DNA of 64,000 nucleotides from CAYXZQ01 sp964469935 (GCA_964469935.1 CAYXZQ010000002.1:1-64000), one strand, 5' to 3'. Shown: positions 41,013-49,771, counted from the first letter of the stretch. Made by a program: numbers and translations. Notes: generated by a model not told the origin, from the sequence alone.

Positions 41013-42323
41013 ATGAAGTATGTGAAACTGATAATCGTGATGGCACTGGTATTCACTTTGACAGCAGTGAGCCTGGCAAGCGCTTTGCCGGTTACTATTG
41101 ACAAGGTCAAGATCGACGGCGATACAATACTGCCGACCAGCGCTGATTTCACCAGGTCTCTTGACAGGGACAATTCTTTCGACATCAAGGTCGAGGTGAC
41201 GGCCCAGCAGGATGTGAAGGATGCCCAGATAGAGGTCTATCTCAGGGGCTACGACCATCCGGACCTGATCCAGGACATATCGGATGTATTCAATATGAAG
41301 GCCAACAGGACATATGTCAAGACCTTCACGCTGACATTCCCATACAAGCTGGACAAGGACCAGTACAAGCTGAGGGTAAGGGTCGAGAACCGCGACGGCG
41401 ACTCTACTGAGCAGAATTACGAGCTCGGCATAGAATCCGAGAGGCATGACATGATAATCAAGGACGTCCTGTTCTCACCATCCGATTCTGTCGAGGCAGG
41501 CAGGTCTCTTCTGACATCGATAAGGCTTGAGAACACTGGCATGACTGACCCAGAAGAGGGTGTGAAAGTCATGATAAAAATCCCGTCTCTGGGCATCTCA
41601 GCAGCCGACTACATCGACAAGATAGATGAGGATGAGTCGACGACCTCTGAAGAGCTCTATCTCAGGATTCCCGAGTGCACAAAACCAGGGACCTATGACG
41701 CTGTCATAACTGCGACATACCATGATGGGGACAAGACCGCTTCAGTGGATAAGCAGGTGAAGATTACAGACGGCGATCTCTGCACTTCGGGCCAGCAGCC
41801 CACGACTGAGCCTGCAACGCCCAAGACCATAATCACGGTCGGGCCGACAGCCCAGGATGTAACCCAGGGCCAGGGCGGAGTCATATACCCGCTTACGATA
41901 TCCAATGCAGGGACAGCAGCAAAGACCTATGTGATAACCGCTGAGGGCTATGCTGACTGGGCTGACGTGAGCATGAACCCGGCAAACATCGTCGTGCTTC
42001 AGCCGGGAGAGGCAAAAGTGCTATATGTCTACCTCTCCGCGCATCAGGATGCTTCAGTAGGCCAGCATATGTTCATGATAAGTGTCGCTTCAGGCACAGA
42101 GACCCTCAAGCAGTTCTCGCTGACAGCAAATGTTGTACAGGGACAGCAGCAGACTACGACGACCACGACAGATCTCGGCGGCATCAAGAAGGTGCTTGAG
42201 ATAGGTCTCGTGGTGCTTGTTGTGCTTCTGGTCATACTGGGACTGATAATCGGTTTCAGCAGGCTCAGGGGAAGCGACGAGGACATTGAGGACGACGAAG
42301 GCAAAAGTGAGACATATTATTGA
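41013..42323 (+). CDS. Secreted, C-terminally membrane-anchored surface protein with Ig-like domains
   Basis: This 436-residue protein starts with a clear signal peptide (KLIIVMALVFTLTAVSLASA). Two to three beta-sandwich domains follow: an N-terminal domain, a CARDB/NEW3-like middle (SVEAGRSLLTSIRLENTG near residue 160) and a later NEW3-like domain (YPLTISNAGTAAKTYVI near 290). Then come a Thr-rich stretch and a membrane anchor (VLEIGLVVLVVLLVILGLII, about 392-411) before an acidic tail. It is probably a cell-surface component and AglB substrate. It has no recognised enzymatic motif. The next gene begins about 60 bp downstream on the same strand. Confidence 0.75.
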   Translation: MKYVKLIIVMALVFTLTAVSLASALPVTIDKVKIDGDTILPTSADFTRSLDRDNSFDIKVEVTAQQDVKDAQIEVYLRGYDHPDLIQDISDVFNMKANRTYVKTFTLTFPYKLDKDQYKLRVRVENRDGDSTEQNYELGIESERHDMIIKDVLFSPSDSVEAGRSLLTSIRLENTGMTDPEEGVKVMIKIPSLGISAADYIDKIDEDESTTSEELYLRIPECTKPGTYDAVITATYHDGDKTASVDKQVKITDGDLCTSGQQPTTEPATPKTIITVGPTAQDVTQGQGGVIYPLTISNAGTAAKTYVITAEGYADWADVSMNPANIVVLQPGEAKVLYVYLSAHQDASVGQHMFMISVASGTETLKQFSLTANVVQGQQQTTTTTTDLGGIKKVLEIGLVVLVVLLVILGLIIGFSRLRGSDEDIEDDEGKSETYY

Positions 42324-42382
42324 TTTTTTTCATTTACTTTCTCTTTGTCTTTAGTTTCTTGTACTGGAGCCCGGTGTCGCAG

Positions 42383-44536
42383 ATGAGCCTTAAGAAAAGA
42401 TACGCCTCGTTGATATTCTCATTGATATTGATTCTTGTATTCTTCTCAGCAGTTTCAGTTGCGACAGCTGGGGACTTCACCGCTTCGTCGAACCATGGGA
42501 GAATCACGCTCTGCAGGGGCGACATGTACCAGGACACTGTCACTGTCACCAGCACGGACCAGGCACCTGGGGCTTTTTCAGTATCGCCCTCCGAGAATTG
42601 GGCGCAGGTCGTCCCCCAGGGTTTCATCCTCGGGCCGGCAGGTGCGCAGGATGTTGTAGATTTCATCAGGCCCCCTCTGCAGGCAGGAACATATGAGCTC
42701 AGGACGACCATATCGTCCGGGACAGTAACAAAGGTCCTGACGCAGACAATAGAGGTCAGGGACTGCGAGAACACGAAGGTCCAGGTATTCCAGCAGGAAG
42801 CCACGATCTGCCCGTGCACTCCCGCGCTGTACATATTCAACATAACCAATACAGGGACCTTCACCGATACCTATGACCTGGGCATCGATGCTGAACCGAC
42901 ATTCTACACCCTGAGCGAGAATCCGGTCGTCGTCAGACCCGGCAGGTCCAGGGCGGTCTATGCGTATTTCAACTTTCCCTGCAGCCAGTACGGCAGGGCG
43001 AGCATGCATTTCATCACAGAGGCAAGGCTTTCGGGCGAGAGGACAGAGACCGGCTTTAATATCGACATCAGTAGGGGATGTTACGATTACAGCCTGGATG
43101 CAGGGGATGCGTTAAATCTCAGCACAAACAAGACTTCGGCCAAGTTCGTCCCCTCTGCAAATGCAAAGTACAGCCTCTGTTACGGGACTGATTACGAGAT
43201 ACCTGTCAGGGTCAGGAACACCGCGAATGTTAGCAACATATTCAGGTTGTCATCAGACCTCACGATCGACGGGAATAAAATGGAGATGCCTTCAGGGACG
43301 ACTGCATACACGTATGTCCTTGTCCAGGGCATGGAGCCCGGATTCTATAACCGTATGATTAATTCAGTGTCCCTCAGGGGCAATATCGTCAAGAGCCTGC
43401 CCTTGGCGATAAACATAAGCCCGTGCGGGAATGCCAGCCTGTTGCAAGGACCCTCTGCGCAGTTCAGCGGGCTGAGAATAGCACTCTTTGTGCTTCTTGC
43501 TGTTTTGATTGTGCTTATTGTCCTGTTTGCATTGATCTTCCCCAGGGCGAAGAGATGGCTCTGGAAAAGGGAGCAGAAAAGGCTGGCAGATGAAGGGTTG
43601 CAAGGCAGGGCAAGAAAGTTCCTTGCCGTGCATAAGAGACCGGTGACCGCCGTCATTGTCATACTGCTCCTTGTCCTTGTCACGATCGCTTCATATTACC
43701 TGCTGAGAAACCTGGGAATAGACATGGTCGGGCTGGAATGGGGCATTCTAGGATCGATGTTCGCATTCGCTTCGCAGCATATGCTGTATGTGATTCTTGA
43801 TATCGTGCTCCTTGCGATAATCATCGCCTGCATCCTCTGGTTGCCGAAGCTGCTTGCCATGATGCAGAGAAGATGGAAGGAGAAGAGAGAAAGGGCGGAC
43901 ATCGTCCTTGAGAAGTATCCGAAGGAGAGAAGCAGCAGCATGTGGATGTTTGTCGTTGTAATTGTCGTTGTGGTCTTCTTCCTATTGTCCTCGCTATGCT
44001 TCTTCACGACAGTCTGCAAAAATGCCGGCCTGAACATAGAGATAACGCATCCCGCGAACACGACCAACCAGACCCAGCTCAATGAGACTGCTGGTTATAT
44101 CGTCGAGAATTCCACTGTCTACATATGGAACAAGAATACTGTAAAGGAGATTGACCTGTCAAGATACATAATCAACCAGGACAATGTTACGCTCCAGTAC
44201 ATATTCACCCCTGTAGAGAACATGACCGTGCAGATATCCGATCAGGGAATCGTGACACTTACTCCCGACAGGGGCTGGTTCGGCCACAGGGTGATGAACT
44301 TCATAATCGACGACGGAAGGGGGAACAGGGTGATAAGCCCTGATATAGACCTGTACGTTCTCGACGTCAATAGGACCTTTGCAGACCGGCTCACTGATTT
44401 CCTCGCTGTATATGTCAATTACATCATAATCGGGCTCCTTTTCATTGTCATCGTCGTCATACTTCTGATATTGTTCACCAAGAAGCCGGGCAGGAAGAAA
44501 AGGATCCTCGTCAGGCGAAAGGGCCGGGACAGCTGA
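42383..44536 (+). CDS. Large membrane surface protein with two extracellular regions
   Basis: This 717-residue protein has an N-terminal signal or anchor (SLIFSLILILVFFSAVSVATA), a Cys-containing beta-rich ectodomain of about 330 residues, and five hydrophobic segments between about 365 and 535. A second ectodomain with several Asn-X-Ser/Thr sites (NTTNQT, NETA, NSTVY, NVTLQ, NMTVQ) follows, then a last membrane segment near 685 and a basic tail. ATG 42383 has GGTG 6 nt upstream and matches the signal peptide; the longer open frame starts with TTG inside the previous stop. I do not recognise a family. It probably forms an operon with the preceding surface protein. Confidence 0.65.
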   Translation: MSLKKRYASLIFSLILILVFFSAVSVATAGDFTASSNHGRITLCRGDMYQDTVTVTSTDQAPGAFSVSPSENWAQVVPQGFILGPAGAQDVVDFIRPPLQAGTYELRTTISSGTVTKVLTQTIEVRDCENTKVQVFQQEATICPCTPALYIFNITNTGTFTDTYDLGIDAEPTFYTLSENPVVVRPGRSRAVYAYFNFPCSQYGRASMHFITEARLSGERTETGFNIDISRGCYDYSLDAGDALNLSTNKTSAKFVPSANAKYSLCYGTDYEIPVRVRNTANVSNIFRLSSDLTIDGNKMEMPSGTTAYTYVLVQGMEPGFYNRMINSVSLRGNIVKSLPLAINISPCGNASLLQGPSAQFSGLRIALFVLLAVLIVLIVLFALIFPRAKRWLWKREQKRLADEGLQGRARKFLAVHKRPVTAVIVILLLVLVTIASYYLLRNLGIDMVGLEWGILGSMFAFASQHMLYVILDIVLLAIIIACILWLPKLLAMMQRRWKEKRERADIVLEKYPKERSSSMWMFVVVIVVVVFFLLSSLCFFTTVCKNAGLNIEITHPANTTNQTQLNETAGYIVENSTVYIWNKNTVKEIDLSRYIINQDNVTLQYIFTPVENMTVQISDQGIVTLTPDRGWFGHRVMNFIIDDGRGNRVISPDIDLYVLDVNRTFADRLTDFLAVYVNYIIIGLLFIVIVVILLILFTKKPGRKKRILVRRKGRDS

Positions 44537-44550
44537 AAAGCTTAAAGGGA

Positions 44551-44562
44551 AAAATTAATAAG
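44551..44562 (+). promoter_or_regulatory. TATA-like element for tRNA-Trp
   Basis: AAAATTAATAAG lies about 40 nt before the tRNA 5' end, which would put transcription start roughly a dozen bases upstream of the mature RNA. Confidence 0.4.
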
Positions 44563-44595
44563 GAGACAGCCAGTTCTGGATTTTTAGCCGTTTTT

Positions 44596-44745
44596 GGGGG
44601 CGTAGTTTAACCTGGCTAGAATAACTGGCTCCAGTGCTCTGGAGCGATGAGGGGAAGCGATTTCCCGATGACTTTAGGTCTGGTATGGCTCTTTTTTAAG
44701 GGCGAGAGATACCAGTTGATCTGGGTTCAAATCCCAGCGTCCCCA
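44596..44745 (+). tRNA. trnW: tRNA-Trp (CCA anticodon) with a 76-nt intron
   Basis: The acceptor strands GGGGGCG (44596-44602) and CGTCCCC (44738-44744) pair with one G-U, followed by discriminator A. The anticodon stem ACTGG (44624-44628) pairs with CCAGT (44712-44716), and the loop holds CCA (44631-44633), so the tRNA is Trp. The T-arm is CTGGG-TTCAAAT-CCCAG (44721-44737). The D-stem has two wobble pairs. An intron (44635-44710) interrupts the loop after G37, the usual archaeal site for tRNA-Trp. CCA is not encoded at the 3' end. Confidence 0.9.
44635..44710 (+). other. tRNA-Trp intron with a relaxed bulge-helix-bulge junction and repeated CGATGA boxes
   Basis: Loop bases CTC(C) 44629-44632 can pair with GAG 44706-44708 (and G44704 with A44705 unpaired). 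The bulges are AGT at the 5' site and ATA at the 3' site. An inner helix GCTCT 44636-44640 pairs with AGGGC 44699-44703. Cleavage after G44634 and after T44710 would restore a 7-base anticodon loop. Inside the intron, GGGAA/TTCCC with a GCGA-type loop (44652-44666) is flanked by two CGATGA copies (44645-44650 and 44666-44671), reminiscent of degenerate C and C' boxes of the C/D guide RNAs found in other archaeal tRNA-Trp introns. No clear D box is seen. Confidence 0.65.
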
Positions 44746-44844
44746 TTTCACTTCGTTCAATGGGTCCCCGGGATTTGAAATACTCAAAAATCAAAGATTT
44801 TTGGCACCGCTCGAGCAAGCTCTCGTGGAATCCCAGCGTCCCCA
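44730..44844 (+). repeat. Duplicated tRNA-Trp 3' end
   Basis: The last 16 bases of the tRNA (44730-44745, AATCCCAGCGTCCCCA) recur exactly at 44829-44844, 99 bp downstream. Similar TTTCACTTCGTTC / CTCATTTCATTC sequence follows both copies. Between them, GGGATTTGAA (44770-44779) is an inverted copy of the T-arm, and CAAAAATC-AAA-GATTTTTG forms a perfect hairpin near 44785-44803. The rest of the 358 bp gap shows no gene. Confidence 0.7.
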
Positions 44845-44894
44845 CTCATTTCATTCTATCTATAAAATGCATATCCAATAATTTTCAAATAATT

Positions 44895-46826
44895 CTAGAA
44901 TCCGGGCGGTGAGTTGCCGTCGTCGCGTTTTTGAGGGGCCTGGGGCATCCTTTGCTGGAGTTTCCTGTGTATCCTGCTGGTTATGACCAGGTTGGAGATG
45001 TTGACGACGATGAGGAACAGTATGACTGCAAGGTATATTATCTCGTTCGAATGGCTTCTTATGCCCGATATTATGGTTATGATGGGCGATGTGAATGCGC
45101 CGTCGACCTTGAGCGGGTCTAAACCCACGATGTATAGGTCAGTGACCCTGTATGGGCCTGTGCCGTTGACCTTGTACGAGAGGTCCCAGCTGTAGTTTGC
45201 AGGCGCTGTGGCGTCAGGCCCGAACTTCGGCCCGAGGGACGAGTTCATGGTCCCTTTCCATTGTATGTCCCACCTGTAGGACATGCCGTAATAGTCGCTT
45301 CCCGGGCTCCCGACCGAAAGGTTCGAGCAGCCGCTCCCTCCAAGTGCGCACGAGTAGTAAGATGGTGACATGTTCCAGATTCCGAAGTCGTTCGGGACAA
45401 AGTCGTACACAGTCACCTTCTCGAACTGCGGGGTCCAGCCGTTTCCGATATTCTCGACGTGTATCTTGACCTGGTACTGGTCCTCTCCTATGTTGGTTAT
45501 GTTCTTGGCGATCTGGAGCCAGTAGCCGTGGACGACGTAGATGTACTTGAGGTATGTGTCATTGCCGCTGACGCTCATTGTGTAGTTTACGATCTGGCCG
45601 GACATGTCGGAAATCAGGTATTCCGGTTTCATCCAGACGATGGGCGGCGGATACGCCGAGCTTGAGCCGTCTGTGTAGTTGAATGTCCATACGTAGCTGG
45701 AGTTCCCCCATGGCTTTGTTATGTTTATCTCCTGGAGCGGCGAGCCTGTGAAATTTTTTCCCAAGAGCCCCCATAGGGTCCCGGCAGTCGTGTTTGTCGG
45801 GTCCTGGTTCTGCGTGACCCATAGCGAAACCTTGTTGAGATTATAGGATATGTTCACGGGGACTGTCACCCTCGGCGTGATCTCCCAGGTCACATTATGG
45901 TTCTGCTCGTTGTCGCTCGGCTTGATTATCCGCTTGTCGAAGTCGAAATCGACCTGGGAGCTGGCGTTTATGTCGTCTATCGTCAGGTTCGAGAGCAGGG
46001 TGTTGACCACCAGGAATTCAACCCTCTCTTTGAGGGCAAGGTATGTGGCAGTGAACGGGACGCTCAGCGGAGCGGTCATATTGTACCTGATGCTTGTGTT
46101 CCTGTGCCATGCAATCGTCCCGCCGCTGGGTGCCCACCACCAGGAGACATTGGATGTCCCGTTCCCATGGACATTGGCAAAATCCTTGTATGGATACAGG
46201 TTATTGAGATAGAAGCTGAACTGTGTCGAATTCCATACCACGTCTGCGGCAGTCATCGAGATGTTTATGTTCGTTACGCTTACGTTTATCTGGTTGTCGT
46301 TTCTCACAGTCTGGTTGATTGTCCATTCATGGCCTGAAAGCACCTTCCTGTCGAAACCGTGCTCGAAATTATAGTAGTTAGTTATGACGTTCACAGGCGG
46401 GTCGACGCCCATGCACGATATATTGTACCTGAATAATGAATTATCGCCCTGTCTCAGTTCAGGTACAAACAGTATTATCTCTGTTCCTGGCTGGCCTGAT
46501 GTCTGGTTGCCGAACTTTGTAGTGTTGTCCCAGGTGAAGTTTGTCGAAAGTCCGCCTGTGTTCCTGAATGACACATGTATGTCATAAATTGTCTCATTGT
46601 TCGGGTTTGTGATGTTCACTGTTCCAAGGCTGTAGCACGATTTCTGCCATTCAGTGAGCGTGAAGTTCTCTGCAAAGCTTGTCTGCTGGAAGACCTGTTC
46701 TGTGATGGAGACATTGATGTGAGTGCCGAAATCCGCGCTCACGTTGAAGAAGCACATGATGAAGAAGAGTATGGAGCAAAAGAATAGAACGAGCCTGCCC
46801 TTATTCCTCTTTTTTAGGGGATTCAT
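44895..46826 (-). CDS. Secreted sequon-rich surface protein, C-terminally anchored
   Basis: This 643-residue protein has a signal peptide (GRLVLFFCSILFFIMCFFNVSA, about residues 10-31) and a beta-rich ectodomain with an unusually high number of Asn-X-Ser/Thr sites (for example NVSIT, NFTLT, NITN, NNET, NFTW, NTT, NQTSG within the first 120 residues). One membrane segment near the C-terminus (IIYLAVILFLIVVNISNLVI) precedes a short basic tail. I do not recognise the family. It is a likely AglB target and possibly an S-layer-like or wall component. The ATG at 46826 is 27 nt from the centre of a long AT-rich promoter. Confidence 0.7.
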   Translation of the reverse strand: MNPLKKRNKGRLVLFFCSILFFIMCFFNVSADFGTHINVSITEQVFQQTSFAENFTLTEWQKSCYSLGTVNITNPNNETIYDIHVSFRNTGGLSTNFTWDNTTKFGNQTSGQPGTEIILFVPELRQGDNSLFRYNISCMGVDPPVNVITNYYNFEHGFDRKVLSGHEWTINQTVRNDNQINVSVTNINISMTAADVVWNSTQFSFYLNNLYPYKDFANVHGNGTSNVSWWWAPSGGTIAWHRNTSIRYNMTAPLSVPFTATYLALKERVEFLVVNTLLSNLTIDDINASSQVDFDFDKRIIKPSDNEQNHNVTWEITPRVTVPVNISYNLNKVSLWVTQNQDPTNTTAGTLWGLLGKNFTGSPLQEINITKPWGNSSYVWTFNYTDGSSSAYPPPIVWMKPEYLISDMSGQIVNYTMSVSGNDTYLKYIYVVHGYWLQIAKNITNIGEDQYQVKIHVENIGNGWTPQFEKVTVYDFVPNDFGIWNMSPSYYSCALGGSGCSNLSVGSPGSDYYGMSYRWDIQWKGTMNSSLGPKFGPDATAPANYSWDLSYKVNGTGPYRVTDLYIVGLDPLKVDGAFTSPIITIISGIRSHSNEIIYLAVILFLIVVNISNLVITSRIHRKLQQRMPQAPQKRDDGNSPPGF

Positions 46827-46841
46827 GTTGTCTCTACCAAT

Positions 46842-46861
46842 TTAATATATATATTAATATA
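46842..46861 (-). promoter_or_regulatory. AT-rich promoter for the sequon-rich protein
   Basis: An AT-only stretch of TATA repeats on the minus strand, centred about 27 nt before ATG 46826, replaces the compact TATA box seen elsewhere; a second AT-rich palindrome follows at 46861-46880. Confidence 0.5.
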
Positions 46862-46912
46862 CTAGGATAACATATATTGTCTAATACCTAGTATATAAAT
46901 GTTTTGTTTTTT

Positions 46913-47245
46913 TCAGCTGATTCCAACCAAATCCCCTGTTTTCGATTTGGAACCTGATATTACGCCCTTTCTGGCTTCGATTACGTATTTTGCCTTGTTT
47001 TTCGACGTGTAGAAAGTAAACGGCAGGAAATTCTCCTTTAAGTCGACTATCTTCTTATCCCTGTCCAGGAAGATGACATCGATGGGAAAGAACACGAAGA
47101 ACATGTGAAGGGATATTCTCCTCTCCTTCTCGAATATGAACAGGAGGCTCTTTTTGGGCGAGAACATGAGCCCCCTTGCCTTCTCGGGAACGCTCCTGCA
47201 TTCGGTGAATTCCCCTGCGATGAGCTTTCCGCTTGTCAGATTCAT
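46913..47245 (-). CDS. DUF192 protein
   Basis: This 110-residue protein of family DUF192 has RSVPEKARGLMFSPKKS near residue 16, LHMFFVFFPIDVIFLDRDKKIV near 46 and KYVIEARKGVI near 86. The fold is a small beta barrel; the function is unknown, though members are often secreted. No signal peptide is present here. The ATG at 47245 overlaps the stop of the upstream AglB gene as TAATG; an ATG at 47254 is the alternative. The coupling suggests that it is translated together with the second AglB. Confidence 0.85.
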   Translation of the reverse strand: MNLTSGKLIAGEFTECRSVPEKARGLMFSPKKSLLFIFEKERRISLHMFFVFFPIDVIFLDRDKKIVDLKENFLPFTFYTSKNKAKYVIEARKGVISGSKSKTGDLVGIS

Positions 47246-49686
47246 TATCGCCATTTTACCAGGTAGGCGACTGTCCTCAGGGTCTCAGGTCGCGAATTGT
47301 CGGCGATGAGCCTGAAATCATCAAGGCCATAGCCGTCGAGGACCATCAGCCTTATGTACGTGCTGTCAGCGATGTTCTTGTCGACCACGATCGCGTTGTA
47401 TTTGTCGCTTCTTGGATAGATAACCATCGTGTATTCTGACTTGCTGTCATAGCTGAACCTGGTCAGGTTCCCGTCGATGAAGAACCAGAGCCCTGCCAGG
47501 TCGACATTGTTATGTCCCGTCCTAGAGTTGGCAGTGACTTGCGTGCTCCCGACACTGCATGTGAACGTATCATTATCCCTGCTGCAGTCGTAGGCTGTGA
47601 AGGCCTTGTAGGTCTTCTGCTCGTCGCTCGGCAGGTCGAAATCCCAGTATGCGTACTCCTGAACAGTATGGAAGCGGGTGAACATGTCGTCTGTCAGCGC
47701 GATATAGGTGACAGGGGCATCACAGTGGGTGTATCTGGTGATCCGCCTGTCCTGATTGTTCTGGGCCAGGTATTCGTCAGCCTCTGTCTTGTTGAGCTTC
47801 AGGATGCTGTCAAGTACGCCAATCTTCCCGTTCATCGAGAGGTTGCCCTTCACAAGGCTGAGCGCCTTCTTCTCGCCGTTGCATGAAAGCATCCGGATGA
47901 TGCCTGCGGAAAGGTTCTCGTCCGGTGTCATCAGGGCCTTGGCCATCCAGTAGGTCCTTGGCATGCTCGGAGCTGCCTTGAGAAGGACGTCCCTGTCAGA
48001 CAATGCATAGAAGAAATGGCCTTTGTCCCACCAGGTGAATATCTTGGCATCAGGAGGGCTTACCTCCCCTATCTTCACGGCAGTGTTGTACAATGAGTCG
48101 TCCATCCTGGGCTTGATGCTCCTGACCGAGCTGTAGTCGGCCATGAACTGGCTCCCGATTATGAAGAGCAGAAGGGCTATGACCAGCACATAGGCAAGCG
48201 ACCTGATGATGGTGTCCTTCTGGTCTATCCAATGGATGAATCTCGGTATCGAGTCAATTATCAAAAAAAGGCCGAACCCGAAAAGTATGCATATGTATGG
48301 GATGGAGAAAGGGAATATCCTTATCGCCTTGAAAGCGGCGGGTATCATGATTGCTGCCGCTGTCAGTGCGAGCAATGGGCCGAAGGGTATGTCCTCCGAA
48401 TCCGCAGCCCTCCAGAATGTATAGGCAGCAGCCAGGAGCACTATCGCCAAAAATACCGGCCCTCCGAGCCTCGGGACCATGTCGCTGAAAGGGAGAGGCT
48501 GGAGCTCTGAGATTGATGAATAGCTGTCCGGCCATACCCCCTGCAGGCTGCCAGAGCCAAGATAAAGCTGTATCTTGGCAGGCATGAAGCCTATGAGAAA
48601 CTTGAGTCCCAGCAGCACTGCGATGACGATTATCAGGCAGACCAACACAAGATAAGCGATGCGCCCATTCGTTGTCTTGTCGGCTGTCAGCTTATTGAAG
48701 AGCCAGAGGCCGAGATAGACAGCTGAGATGGCAGCAAGCAGGCCTATGACTATGTAATACCCTGTCCACGTGAACCTGAAGAGGAGAAGGAGCAGGACCA
48801 GTGATGCCCCTGCTATAATCCTGTTCCTCAGCTTTTTCTGGAGAATCAGTTCAAGGAACACCCACGATATCGCGAGCATGAAGAATATGTTGATGGTATT
48901 GGTATCGCTCATCCCTGCAAGGCTGTACTTGAGGAATTCAGGGTGTATGGCAAAGGTTGCGGATGCGATTAAGCCTGCCAGGTCTCCTGCAATCCTCCTT
49001 GCAATGAAATATATAGGGAACATGGTCAATGCCACGAATATCAGCGGGATGTAGAAGCTTGTCGTCATCATTGACACGGTTTTGTTGAAAAGGGAGATGA
49101 AATTATGGAAGTAATACTCGAAGAAAGACAGGAAATCCTCGAGTTTCCCGTCCTTTGCGTTCTTGTAGTAGCTGTAGGGGTCTATGCCGTAGAGGTATAT
49201 CTGCCCCTGCGGATCCCTGAAGCTGTCCCTGAGGCTTTCGGCCTTCTGGGCGATCTGCGCCTGGTACTGGTCTATCTTTTCCTTGACCTGCTGGTCTATG
49301 AGCTTGGTCTTCTGGTCATCGCTGTAATAGGGGTACATCTGGTTGACGTCCTGTGTTATCTGCGGCCTGAATGTGGCGTCGGCAGACATCCTAGCCCAGT
49401 CATCCATGAGCGGGAGGCCTGCGTAATGCAGCCTTACGCCTACTGAGAGGATGATGGACAGGATGATGAAGATGACAGGGGCATATCTCCTGAACCAGGC
49501 AGGTGTCTTGAAGGCCTTGTGGTCTTCCCTTGCCTTCTTCTTTTTTGGACTGCGGGAATGTCTCTTCTTCACCTTCGGCTTTGGCTTCGGCTTATTCATC
49601 GCCTTTGACGCAATCTCCTGCTGCTTCTTCCTTATCATGTCTGCGCGCAGCTCGTTGCTGATGTCTGTGTCCCCTATGTTGTCCAT
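47245..49686 (-). CDS. aglB: AglB/STT3 oligosaccharyltransferase (second paralogue)
   Basis: This 813-residue STT3 protein has a long Lys-rich cytoplasmic N-terminus (about 65 residues), some 13 membrane segments and a soluble C-terminal domain with WWDKG near residue 550. The first acidic motif is GIDPYSYYKN near 168. The second reads AGMSDTNTIN near 256, where the parvulin-fused paralogue has SDTDAYN. It lacks the parvulin extension. It should transfer a lipid-linked glycan to Asn-X-Ser/Thr sites, perhaps a different glycan or protein set. ATG 49686 is chosen over 49701 because the TATA element is centred 28 nt before it. Confidence 0.9.
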   Translation of the reverse strand: MDNIGDTDISNELRADMIRKKQQEIASKAMNKPKPKPKVKKRHSRSPKKKKAREDHKAFKTPAWFRRYAPVIFIILSIILSVGVRLHYAGLPLMDDWARMSADATFRPQITQDVNQMYPYYSDDQKTKLIDQQVKEKIDQYQAQIAQKAESLRDSFRDPQGQIYLYGIDPYSYYKNAKDGKLEDFLSFFEYYFHNFISLFNKTVSMMTTSFYIPLIFVALTMFPIYFIARRIAGDLAGLIASATFAIHPEFLKYSLAGMSDTNTINIFFMLAISWVFLELILQKKLRNRIIAGASLVLLLLLFRFTWTGYYIVIGLLAAISAVYLGLWLFNKLTADKTTNGRIAYLVLVCLIIVIAVLLGLKFLIGFMPAKIQLYLGSGSLQGVWPDSYSSISELQPLPFSDMVPRLGGPVFLAIVLLAAAYTFWRAADSEDIPFGPLLALTAAAIMIPAAFKAIRIFPFSIPYICILFGFGLFLIIDSIPRFIHWIDQKDTIIRSLAYVLVIALLLFIIGSQFMADYSSVRSIKPRMDDSLYNTAVKIGEVSPPDAKIFTWWDKGHFFYALSDRDVLLKAAPSMPRTYWMAKALMTPDENLSAGIIRMLSCNGEKKALSLVKGNLSMNGKIGVLDSILKLNKTEADEYLAQNNQDRRITRYTHCDAPVTYIALTDDMFTRFHTVQEYAYWDFDLPSDEQKTYKAFTAYDCSRDNDTFTCSVGSTQVTANSRTGHNNVDLAGLWFFIDGNLTRFSYDSKSEYTMVIYPRSDKYNAIVVDKNIADSTYIRLMVLDGYGLDDFRLIADNSRPETLRTVAYLVKWR

Positions 49687-49707
49687 GGGAAATGAAATCA
49701 TGCAGGG

Positions 49708-49720
49708 TTATATATAATTT
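49708..49720 (-). promoter_or_regulatory. TATA-box promoter for the second AglB
   Basis: AAATTATATATAA on the minus strand is centred 28 nt before ATG 49686 but only 13 nt before ATG 49701, which decides the start. Confidence 0.6.
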
Positions 49721-49758
49721 TTGCTGGAAAACTTCTCGATTTCCCTCAATAATTCCAA

Positions 49759-49771
49759 AATATATTTAAAT
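49759..49771 (+). promoter_or_regulatory. TATA-box promoter for the nucleotidyltransferase
   Basis: AATATATTTAAAT is centred 28 nt before ATG 49793. Confidence 0.6.

Noticed and set aside
44800..44844. A possible second tRNA ending in the duplicated CCCAGCGTCCCCA sequence
   Set aside because: There is no matching 5' acceptor strand, D-arm or anticodon arm upstream; only the 3' end is duplicated.
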